Source: Peptostreptococcaceae bacterium
GTDB lineage: Bacteria > Bacillota > Clostridia > Peptostreptococcales > Peptostreptococcaceae
Reading direction: 5' to 3'
Length of the DNA: 10,482 nucleotides
Assembly: GCA_017425305.1 (NCBI GenBank)
Contig: JAFOOW010000067.1
Location: forward strand, 1-10,482
Shown: positions 1 to 5,810 of the stretch, piece by piece
Position numbering within the stretch: the first letter of the stretch is position 1
Layout: the number at the start of each line of letters is the position of its first letter
The notes under the pieces: generated by a model
The model's database searches: none
What the model was told of the DNA's origin: nothing
Seen by the model: only the letters and a program-made list of their open reading frames with translations
Program-made: the position numbers and the translations under genes

Positions 1-22
1 AATAAAAAAATATAAAAAACAA

Positions 23-51
23 TTGACACAAAAAAAATAAAATGGTATAGT
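23..51 (+). promoter_or_regulatory. Sigma-A promoter of the infC-rpmI-rplT operon
   Basis: A perfect -35 box TTGACA (23-28) is followed, after exactly 17 nt, by TATAGT (46-51), one mismatch from the -10 consensus. Transcription would start near position 58, giving a 5' leader of about 165 nt before infC. The promoter is seen directly in sequence; the start point is inferred. Confidence 0.85.
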
Positions 52-60
52 ATATAAAGT

Positions 61-195
61 AATAAAGAGCAAGAAGAAGTCCGCTTCTCACCTTAAGCTA
101 TAATGCTAGTAAGGTATATAAGTTCTAAGCTTGAAAACAAGCTTAGTTGAGTATGTTAACTTATATGGCGGATGATTAAATCATTCGCCTTTTTT
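61..195 (+). ncRNA. Probable L20-type ribosomal protein leader upstream of infC
   Basis: This untranslated leader lies between the promoter and infC. Visible helices are a short hairpin (AGAAG 75-79 with CTTCT 84-88), a 9-bp stem with an AAAA loop (125-133 with 138-146), and a 9-bp closing stem around it (116-124 with 158-166). A terminator hairpin follows at once (167-189). In Firmicutes such as Bacillus subtilis, free L20 binds this leader and promotes premature termination, so the operon is shut down when L20 exceeds rRNA. Here rplT is the third gene, as expected for this feedback. Bases 79-85 (GTCCGCT) can also pair with the 5' arm of the terminator (167-173), which makes them a candidate antiterminator. 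The family assignment rests on position and architecture; I could not run a covariance model. Confidence 0.72.
167..195 (+). terminator. Leader attenuator (intrinsic terminator before infC)
   Basis: A 9-bp stem (167-175 with 181-189, one G-U pair) has a 5-nt loop and is followed by a run of six T (190-195). It lies between the promoter and the infC ribosome binding site, so it acts as a conditional terminator rather than an end-of-gene one. It is the likely switch of the L20 leader. Confidence 0.85.
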
Positions 196-223
196 AATAT
201 ATAAATTTTGGAGGTGTCCTACT

Positions 224-733
224 ATTAGTAAGGAATTAGCAATCAATGATGAAATAAGAGATAAGGAATTAAGAGTTATCTCAGAAACTGGTGAGCAGTT
301 AGGTATAATGTCTGCTAAAGACGCTCAAATGATGGCAAATAGCAAGAATTTAGATTTAGTTAAAATATCACCTAATGCTAATCCTCCAGTATGCAAAATA
401 ATGGACTATGGCAAGTACAAGTATGAACAAGCTAGAAAAGAAAAAGAGTCTAAGAAAAAGCAAAAAGTTGTAACAGTTAAAGAAGTTAGATTAAGACCAG
501 GTATAGAAAAAAATGATTTAAATACAAAAGCGAATCAAGCTATGAAGTTCCTTAAAAAGGGAGATAAAGTTAAAGTAGAACTTAGATTCAGAGGAAGAGA
601 ATTAGGACATAAGGATTTAGGAAAGCAAGTTATGCTTGAGTTCATAGATCTAGTGAAAGAGTTTGGAGAACCAACTAAAGCCCCTGCATTTGAAGGGAAT
701 AACATGGTTGTAATGATAGATCCAAAAAAATAG
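224..733 (+). CDS. infC: Translation initiation factor IF-3 (AUU start)
   Basis: IF3 binds the 30S subunit, keeps it apart from 50S and proofreads start-codon and initiator-tRNA pairing. I place the start at ATT 224, giving 169 residues, the normal family length. A strong Shine-Dalgarno sequence GGAGGTG (210-216) sits 7 nt upstream. The reading frame is closed by TGA at 173-175, and no ATG, GTG or TTG occurs in frame between that stop and 224. The first in-frame ATG (308) would remove 28 residues, including the conserved IF3 opening 'INDEIR' and 'VISETGEQLGI'. Residues about 1-70 are the N-terminal domain and contain the IF3 signature (58-71, KIMDYGKYKYEQAR). A lysine-rich linker follows, then the C-terminal ribosome-binding domain (about 85-169). 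AUU or similar rare starts are well known for infC and let IF3 repress its own translation. It is the first gene of the operon with rpmI and rplT. Confidence 0.95.
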   Translation: MSKELAINDEIRDKELRVISETGEQLGIMSAKDAQMMANSKNLDLVKISPNANPPVCKIMDYGKYKYEQARKEKESKKKQKVVTVKEVRLRPGIEKNDLNTKANQAMKFLKKGDKVKVELRFRGRELGHKDLGKQVMLEFIDLVKEFGEPTKAPAFEGNNMVVMIDPKK

Positions 734-760
734 ATAAACATTTGAGAGGAGGATATTAAT

Positions 761-958
761 ATGCCAAAAATGAAAACTCATAGAGGAGCAGCTAAGAGAT
801 TCAAGAGAACTGCTAGTGGAAAGTTAAAGAGATCTAAAGCTTTCAGAAGACATATATTAACTAAGAAAGATGCAAAGACTAAGATGCAATTAAGAAAAGC
901 TGGAATGGTAAGCGAAGGAGATGCTAGAAGAATAGCTCAATTATTACCATACCTATAA
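761..958 (+). CDS. rpmI: 50S ribosomal protein L35
   Basis: This is a small, very basic large-subunit protein of 65 residues, the standard length. The N-terminus carries the L35 signature [13 protein letters not shown] (3-15), and most of the protein is Lys/Arg-rich, as expected for an rRNA-binding protein. A strong ribosome binding site AGGAGG (747-752) lies 8 nt before the ATG. It follows infC by 27 nt and precedes rplT, the conserved bacterial order. No promoter or terminator separates it from either neighbour, so it should be co-transcribed and share the leader control. Confidence 0.97.
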   Translation: MPKMKTHRGAAKRFKRTASGKLKRSKAFRRHILTKKDAKTKMQLRKAGMVSEGDARRIAQLLPYL

Positions 959-1033
959 GATCGAATACACATCGAATGTAAAAAATAGACAAAATTAATG
1001 TAATTAAGAGGAAAAACAAAGGAGGTCGCAACG

Positions 1034-1390
1034 ATGGCAAGAGTAAAAAAAGCTATGAACGCTCGTAAGAAGCATAAGAAAGTATTAAAACTTGCAAAAG
1101 GTTTTAGAGGATCAAGAAGCAAATTATATAGACCAGCTAATGAATTCGTAATGAAGGCATTAAAGCATGCGTATGTTGGTAGAAAGTTAAAGAAGAGAGA
1201 CTTCAGAAAACTTTGGATACAAAGAATAAACGCAGCTGCTAGAGCAAACGGAATGTCTTATTCAAGATTAATGAACGGATTAAAGTTAGCAGGTGTTGAA
1301 GTTAACAGAAAAATGTTAGCTGAAATGGCTATACATGATGAGCAAGGATTTGCTAAATTAGTAGAAGTAGCTAAGTCAAAATTAGCTTAA
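1034..1390 (+). CDS. rplT: 50S ribosomal protein L20
   Basis: L20 binds 23S rRNA early in 50S assembly and, in many bacteria, represses its own operon by binding an mRNA site that resembles its rRNA target. The 118-residue product is the usual length. It has the basic extended N-terminus (1-55) and the conserved L20 block at 53-70 ([18 protein letters not shown]) within the globular RNA-binding domain. An excellent ribosome binding site AAAGGAGGT (1018-1026) lies just before the ATG. A 75-nt spacer separates it from rpmI, with no terminator in it. It is the last gene of the operon, directly before a strong terminator, and is the likely effector for the leader at 61-195. Confidence 0.97.
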   Translation: MARVKKAMNARKKHKKVLKLAKGFRGSRSKLYRPANEFVMKALKHAYVGRKLKKRDFRKLWIQRINAAARANGMSYSRLMNGLKLAGVEVNRKMLAEMAIHDEQGFAKLVEVAKSKLA

Positions 1391-1400
1391 TTTATAGAGA

Positions 1401-1429
1401 AAACCCTGAGTAAAAACTCAGGGTTTTTT
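1401..1429 (+). terminator. Intrinsic terminator of the infC-rpmI-rplT operon
   Basis: A perfect 10-bp stem (AAACCCTGAG 1401-1410 with CTCAGGGTTT 1417-1426) has a 6-nt loop and a T run to 1429. It lies 10 nt after the rplT stop codon. Confidence 0.95.
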
Positions 1430-1559
1430 ATTATATGTATAAATATGTTAAATTAATATAAAGAATAATTTATATATAATATATTTTATTATAAATATGA
1501 TTATAATAATAGAATATAAATATATTTGTAATTAAGATAGGAAGGCGGATATAAGTTAA

Positions 1560-2936
1560 ATGAAAGAATTTATATTGAAATTCAGAAAATCTACAAGTAA
1601 ACTAAATCCTTCTCAAATGATGGTAGTTGGGTTTGCTGCAGTTATACTTATTGGAGCTATATTGTTGTCTTTACCTATTGCAACCCAAACTGGAGAAAGA
1701 ACATCTTTCCTAGATTCATTATTTACAGCAACATCAGCAGTATGTGTAACAGGTTTAGTTGTTGTAGACACAGCTACTCACTGGAATTTTTTTGGTCAAA
1801 TAGTTATAATAATATTAATTCAAACTGGTGGATTAGGCTTTATGACAATAACAACCTTATTCTCACTTATAGTTAAGAAAAGAATAAATTTAAAGGAAAG
1901 GCTTTTGATACAAGAATCACTTAATCAAATAGACTTATCAGGCTTAGTTAAATTAACTAGATACATATTACTTATGACTTTTGTAATAGAAGGTATAGGA
2001 GCATTAATTTTATCTACTGTATTTATACCTCAGTTTGGATTTATAAGAGGAAGTTGGTATAGTATATTCCATGCTATATCTGCATTTTGTAATGCGGGAT
2101 TTGATCTTATGGGCAATGTTACTGGTCCGTATTCATCATTAATGTATTATGTGAATAATACTACTATAACATTAGCTATATCAGCACTTATAATATTAGG
2201 AGGATTAGGATTCCCAGTTATATTAGATATAGTAAAGAATAAAAAAATATCTAAGCTAAATATGCATTCAAAAATAGTTTTAATATCTACATCTATACTT
2301 ATTGTTGTAGGTATGTTATTTATACTTATTGTAGAATATAAAAATGTAGGTACATTAGGAAATTTAAGCTTAAAAGGTAAGATATTATCATCATTATTCC
2401 AATCAGTAACAATAAGAACGGCAGGATTTGCTACAATAGATTTAACTATTTTACATCAAGCTACTTTATTTATAATGATGATATTTATGTTTGTAGGAGC
2501 TTCACCAGCATCTACAGGAGGAGGAGTTAAAACAACTACAATAGCTGTGTTAATATTAACAGTAAAAAGCTTTTTATTAGGTAAAGAAGATATAGAGGTT
2601 TTTGGAAGAAGAATAACTAGTTCTACAGTTAGAAAATCAGTAGGAATATTCTTTGTGGGAGTATTAGCGGTTTTAACAGGTATTTTATTAATTGTTTTAA
2701 TTGAACCTGAATTTGATTTACTTGAAGCTTCATTTGAAGTAGTATCAGCACTTGCAACAGTTGGATTAAGTATAGGTGGAAGTTCAAACTTAACATCTAT
2801 AGGCAAGTTATTAATAGTAATATATATGTTTATGGGTAGAGTTGGATTATTGACTATATTCCTTGCTTTAGTAGCTAAAAATACAGTTAATAAACAACAG
2901 ATAAGATACCCAGAGGGTAGAATAATTGTAGGATAG
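1560..2936 (+). CDS. ktrB: KtrB/TrkH-family potassium uptake membrane subunit
   Basis: This is the ion-conducting subunit of a Ktr-type K+ uptake system in the cytoplasmic membrane. The 458 residues are close to typical KtrB length. All four pore-loop repeats of the SKT superfamily are visible, each with its filter glycine: TSAVCVTGL (58-66, G65), AFCNAGF (175-181, G180), RTAGF (286-290, G289) and ATVGLS (399-404, G402). The conserved gate-region segment GASPASTGGGVKTTT lies at 313-327, and the conserved Arg of the last repeat is in MGRVG (R427). Hydrophobic segments fill the rest. TAA at 1557-1559 lies directly before the ATG in frame, fixing the start; the ribosome binding site (GGAAGGCGG, 1540-1548) is only fair. 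The spacer from the rplT terminator (1430-1559) is almost pure A/T, and I can name no clear promoter or riboswitch in it. ktrA follows by 20 nt. Trk-system TrkH is the alternative name, but the KtrA-type partner favours KtrB. Confidence 0.93.
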   Translation: MKEFILKFRKSTSKLNPSQMMVVGFAAVILIGAILLSLPIATQTGERTSFLDSLFTATSAVCVTGLVVVDTATHWNFFGQIVIIILIQTGGLGFMTITTLFSLIVKKRINLKERLLIQESLNQIDLSGLVKLTRYILLMTFVIEGIGALILSTVFIPQFGFIRGSWYSIFHAISAFCNAGFDLMGNVTGPYSSLMYYVNNTTITLAISALIILGGLGFPVILDIVKNKKISKLNMHSKIVLISTSILIVVGMLFILIVEYKNVGTLGNLSLKGKILSSLFQSVTIRTAGFATIDLTILHQATLFIMMIFMFVGASPASTGGGVKTTTIAVLILTVKSFLLGKEDIEVFGRRITSSTVRKSVGIFFVGVLAVLTGILLIVLIEPEFDLLEASFEVVSALATVGLSIGGSSNLTSIGKLLIVIYMFMGRVGLLTIFLALVAKNTVNKQQIRYPEGRIIVG

Positions 2937-2956
2937 AAGAAGTAGGAGATGAATTT

Positions 2957-3631
2957 ATGATGAAGCAATATATAGTTATAGGATGTGGAAGATTTGGATC
3001 ATCAGTAGCTACAACGATGAGTTTATTAGGTCATCAAGTAATGGCAATAGATAAAAATGAAGACTCAGTACAGGCTATAGCAGATAAAGTTACACATGCT
3101 GCAATAGTTGATGTTACAGATGAATTTGCATTAAGATCTTTAGGATTAGGTAACTTTGATGTAGCAATAATAGCTATAGGTTCGGATATAAGAGCATCTA
3201 TAATGGCTACTATAATAGCTAAAGAAATGGGAGTAGAACAAATAGTATGTAAGGCTACAGATGAACTACAAGCTAAGGTTTTATATAAGATAGGAGCAGA
3301 TAGAGTTGTTTTCCCTGAAAGAGATATGGGAGTTAGAGTTGCGCACAATTTAGTATCTAGCAACATACTAGATCATATAGAATTAGATCCAGATTACTCT
3401 ATAGTAGAAATAGTTACACCGAGGGATTGGGAAGGTAAAACACTTAGAGAATTAGACTTAAGAGCAACTTATGAAATAACAGTATTAGCTATAAAAAATG
3501 GAAAAACTATAAATGTAACTCCATCACCTCAAGAACAATTAAATGCAGGAAGTATATTAGTTGTTATAGGTCGAAATAGCAAAATAAGCTCTATATCATC
3601 TGATAGTGAAACAACAATTAGGAGAAAGTAG
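2957..3631 (+). CDS. ktrA: KtrA/TrkA-family potassium uptake regulatory subunit
   Basis: This cytoplasmic RCK protein forms a ring under KtrB and gates it by binding ATP/ADP or NAD(H). Its 224 residues are the size of a single RCK unit (KtrA), about half of the duplicated TrkA. The N-terminal Rossmann fold opens with GCGRFG (9-14) after strand YIVI. An acidic residue ends the second strand (D32), and VDVTD (51-55) matches the next conserved site. The RCK_C domain spans about 138-208. In Firmicutes such as Staphylococcus aureus, RCK_C of KtrA binds c-di-AMP, which inhibits K+ uptake; this is plausible here but cannot be read from the sequence. Two adjacent ATGs (2957 and 2960) are possible starts. 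The ribosome binding site AGGAG (2944-2948) is 8 nt from the first, which I prefer. It is closely coupled to ktrB and to the methyltransferase downstream. Confidence 0.93.
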   Translation: MMKQYIVIGCGRFGSSVATTMSLLGHQVMAIDKNEDSVQAIADKVTHAAIVDVTDEFALRSLGLGNFDVAIIAIGSDIRASIMATIIAKEMGVEQIVCKATDELQAKVLYKIGADRVVFPERDMGVRVAHNLVSSNILDHIELDPDYSIVEIVTPRDWEGKTLRELDLRATYEITVLAIKNGKTINVTPSPQEQLNAGSILVVIGRNSKISSISSDSETTIRRK

Positions 3632-3633
3632 AA

Positions 3634-4431
3634 ATGACAATATTTATAAGTAGTAAAGATAATGAAAAAGTAAAAAACACAAAAGCACTTTTAAAAAGTA
3701 AAAATAGAGCTAAAGAATCTAAATTTATAATTGAAGGATTTAGAATTTTAACTCAAGCTATTGAATGTAATGCAGATTTACAGTATGTATTTATAAATGA
3801 AGATTTTGAAAATAAAAATGAACATGTAGAATTTTTAAAAGTATTAGAATCTAAGAATATAAAAATATATAAAACAACAAATAAAATATTCCAAGAATTT
3901 ATAGATACAGAAAGTACTCAAGGAATAGTAGGAATAGTAGGATTTAAAAAGAGAGAAGTAAGTGAAGTTTTAAATGAAGATTGTAGATTTGTTTTAATTT
4001 TAGATAGAATTCAAGACCCAGGTAATATGGGAACTATAATAAGAACAGCAGATGCAGCAGGTGTAGATGCTATAATAAACCTAAAAGGTTGTGTAGATAT
4101 ATACAATAGTAAGGTTATAAGATCTACAATGGGTTCTATCTTTGATATGAAAATACTTAACCTAACTCAAGAAGAAGCAGTTAAAGAAGTAAAAAATAGA
4201 AAGTTTGATATAGTATCAAGTTATTTAGATACTAATAATTTCTATGATAATGTAGAATACAATTATAAAACAGCATTAGTTATAGGAAATGAAGCTAATG
4301 GAGTAAATGATGAGTTAATAGGTCAATCAGATACATTAGTTAAAATACCTATCTATGGAAAGGCTGAATCTTTAAATGCAGCAATAAGTTCTGCAATATT
4401 AATGTATGAAATAAAGAAGTACTTAGTATAA
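3634..4431 (+). CDS. SpoU/TrmH-family RNA 2'-O-methyltransferase (RlmB/YsgA-like)
   Basis: This is a SPOUT-class enzyme that transfers a methyl group from S-adenosylmethionine to a ribose 2'-OH in rRNA or tRNA. The 265 residues divide into an L7Ae-like substrate-binding domain (about 28-103) and a knotted catalytic domain (about 118-260). All three TrmH motifs are present: DRIQDPGNMGTIIRTAD (124-140, with N131 and R137), VIGNEANGV (216-224, with E220) and IPIYGKAESLNAA (238-250). The exact target nucleotide cannot be deduced. The start is 2 nt after the ktrA stop, with the ribosome binding site (TAGGAG 3619-3624) inside the end of ktrA, so translation is probably coupled. A homologous gene (ysgA) lies next to pheST in Bacillus subtilis, which supports orthology. 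TrmH or RlmB proper are alternatives. Confidence 0.9.
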   Translation: MTIFISSKDNEKVKNTKALLKSKNRAKESKFIIEGFRILTQAIECNADLQYVFINEDFENKNEHVEFLKVLESKNIKIYKTTNKIFQEFIDTESTQGIVGIVGFKKREVSEVLNEDCRFVLILDRIQDPGNMGTIIRTADAAGVDAIINLKGCVDIYNSKVIRSTMGSIFDMKILNLTQEEAVKEVKNRKFDIVSSYLDTNNFYDNVEYNYKTALVIGNEANGVNDELIGQSDTLVKIPIYGKAESLNAAISSAILMYEIKKYLV

Positions 4432-4441
4432 TAAAGCTATA

Positions 4442-4470
4442 TTGAAAATTATATGAAAATATGATATAAT
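4442..4470 (+). promoter_or_regulatory. Extended -10 sigma-A promoter for pheST
   Basis: TTGAAA (4442-4447) is followed after 17 nt by a perfect TATAAT (4465-4470), preceded by TG at 4462-4463, which makes an extended -10. The start point would be near 4477, just upstream of the T-box leader. It begins 11 nt after the methyltransferase stop codon, and no terminator lies in between. Confidence 0.85.
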
Positions 4471-4503
4471 TTACTATCAAAAGTTATATAATATTTAAAT
4501 ACT

Positions 4504-4744
4504 ATGAAAGAGAAAAGTATTTTGATTTAAACTTAGTTCAGAGATAAGTACCTAGGCTGAAAGTACTTTCTAAGTATCAAAAGAAGTTCGCTCTGGAGTA
4601 TCAAAGCTGAAATAAAAGTAGGCTTTGACGTTAAAACGCGTTAAGTTTTTTGAGTGGTTTAACTTTATTTAAAGTTAAATTACTAGGGTGGTACCGCGGA
4701 AATAATAGTCTTTCGTCCCTAGACAGGGATGAAGGGCTTTTTTT
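4504..4744 (+). ncRNA. T-box leader responding to tRNA-Phe
   Basis: This riboswitch senses uncharged tRNA and permits transcription of pheST when phenylalanine is short. Stem I is assembled from AGAG 4509-4512 with CTCT 4591-4594, TTTTGAT 4520-4526 with ATCAAAA 4576-4582, ACTTAG 4531-4536 with CTAAGT 4570-4575, and AAGTAC 4546-4551 with GTACTT 4563-4568 around an 11-nt loop. AGAGA (4540-4544) is the usual AG-bulge region. The specifier loop has AGTA on its 5' side and GAA on its 3' side, and the specifier codon is TTC (4587-4589), i.e. Phe. Further stems are 4601-4607 with 4622-4628, and 4658-4666 with 4671-4679 (stem III). The T-box sequence AGGGTGGTACCGCG is at 4685-4698; its TGGT bulge would pair with the ACCA end of tRNA-Phe. 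The antiterminator helix CTAGGG 4683-4688 with CCCTAG 4717-4722 excludes the terminator. The stem IIA/B pseudoknot region (about 4629-4657) is not resolved. Confidence 0.97.
4708..4744 (+). terminator. T-box-controlled terminator before pheS
   Basis: A 13-bp stem (4708-4720 with 4725-4737, with a few G-U pairs), a 4-nt loop and seven T (4738-4744) make a strong intrinsic terminator. Its 5' arm shares 4717-4720 with the antiterminator, so the two folds exclude each other. It may also stop readthrough from the ktr-methyltransferase genes, which have no terminator of their own. Confidence 0.95.
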
Positions 4745-4774
4745 AATATAAAAAATTGTGAAAGGGTGAGTATC

Positions 4775-5794
4775 GTGCAAGAAAAATTACTTAATTTACA
4801 AGAAGCAGCATTAAGTGAAATAAAAGATACACAAAGTATAGAAGTAGTAGAATCTTTAAGAGTTAAGTACCTAGGAAAAAAAGGTGAAATAACAGCCATA
4901 CTTAAAGAAATGGGTAAACTATCAGCAGAAGAAAGACCTGTAATAGGTAAAGTTGCTAATGAAGTTAGAGAGGCAATAGAAACTGCTATATCTACTAAAA
5001 AAGAAGAATTAAAGAGTATAGAAAAGCAAAGAAAATTAGCTGAAGAAGTTATAGATGTAACTATGCCAGCTAAGTCATTCAAAGTTGGTAAAAAACATCC
5101 TATATCTCAAATAATAGATGAAGTAAGTGATATATTTATGGGAATGGGGTTCTCTATAGCAGAAGGTCCAGAAGTTGAAACTATAGAAAATAACTTTGAT
5201 GCATTAAATGCACCAAAAGACCATCCATCAAGAGATATGAGTGATACTTTCTACATAAATGAAGAATTATTACTTAGAACACAAACATCTCCAGTACAAG
5301 TTAGAACTATGAAAAATGAAGAGCTACCAATAAAGATAATATCTCCAGGTAGATGTTTCAGATTTGATGCTCCAGATGCAACTCACTCACCAATGTTCCA
5401 TCAAATAGAAGGATTAGTTGTTGGGAAAGATGTTACAATGGCACAATTAAAAGGAACTTTAAATATGTTTGTTAAGAAGTTATTTGGAGAACATACAAAA
5501 ACTAAGTTTAGACCACATAACTTCCCATTCACAGAGCCAAGTGCAGAAGTAGATGTTACTTGCTTTAAGTGTGAAGGTGCAGGATGTCCAATGTGTAAAG
5601 GTGAAGGTTGGATAGAAATATTAGGTGCAGGTATGGTTCATCCTAATGTACTTAGAAACTGTGGTATAGACCCAGAGGTTTACAGTGGATTTGCATTCGG
5701 TATGGGTGTAGATAGAATAACAATGCTTAAGTATGAAATAGATGATATAAGATTATTATTCGAAAATGATATGAGATTTTTAGATCAATTTTAA
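4775..5794 (+). CDS. pheS: Phenylalanyl-tRNA synthetase alpha subunit
   Basis: PheS is the catalytic subunit of the alpha2-beta2 enzyme that charges tRNA-Phe. From GTG 4775 it has 339 residues, the usual length. GTG 4766 is an in-frame alternative adding three residues, but it overlaps the only plausible ribosome binding site (AAAGGGTGA, 4761-4769), so I prefer 4775. The N-terminal tRNA-binding coiled coil spans about 1-90. Class II motif 1 lies around [10 protein letters not shown] (108-117), motif 2 at [19 protein letters not shown] (192-210) and motif 3 at [10 protein letters not shown] (305-314, with R314). A four-Cys cluster, CFKC...CPMC (C263, C266, C271, C274), sits before the [13 protein letters not shown] segment. 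Many Firmicute PheS proteins have it; it could hold a metal, but that is inference. The T-box leader controls expression, and pheT follows by 16 nt. Confidence 0.97.
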   Translation: MQEKLLNLQEAALSEIKDTQSIEVVESLRVKYLGKKGEITAILKEMGKLSAEERPVIGKVANEVREAIETAISTKKEELKSIEKQRKLAEEVIDVTMPAKSFKVGKKHPISQIIDEVSDIFMGMGFSIAEGPEVETIENNFDALNAPKDHPSRDMSDTFYINEELLLRTQTSPVQVRTMKNEELPIKIISPGRCFRFDAPDATHSPMFHQIEGLVVGKDVTMAQLKGTLNMFVKKLFGEHTKTKFRPHNFPFTEPSAEVDVTCFKCEGAGCPMCKGEGWIEILGAGMVHPNVLRNCGIDPEVYSGFAFGMGVDRITMLKYEIDDIRLLFENDMRFLDQF

Positions 5795-5810
5795 TTAGGA
5801 GGAATTTAAT

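Noticed and set aside
308..310. ATG 308 as the infC start
   Set aside because: It lacks a good ribosome binding site and would remove conserved N-terminal residues; ATT 224 fits better.
960..977. Direct repeat ATCGAAT (960-966 and 971-977) between rpmI and rplT
   Set aside because: Only two 7-nt copies occur in a short AT-rich spacer, so chance is likely.
1430..1559. Possible c-di-AMP riboswitch or promoter upstream of ktrB
   Set aside because: The spacer is nearly all A/T and too short and simple for a ydaO-type riboswitch. Several TATAAT-like strings occur, but none has a matching -35 box, so no promoter was called.
2456..2968. 170-codon open frame on the minus strand inside ktrB
   Set aside because: It is antisense to a well-supported ktrB frame with all pore motifs, has no recognisable domain, and is expected by chance from the codon bias of this AT-rich gene.
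3034..3366. 110-codon minus-strand open frame within ktrA
   Set aside because: It is a mirror of the ktrA coding sequence with no ribosome binding site or family features.
4635..4642. Palindrome AACGCGTT as an operator
   Set aside because: It lies in the stem IIA/B region of the T-box leader, which is expected to contain self-complementary segments; there is no other sign of a repressor site.
4675..5082. 135-codon open frame on the minus strand over the T-box and pheS start
   Set aside because: It overlaps the T-box, terminator and pheS coding region, and its translation shows no known family.
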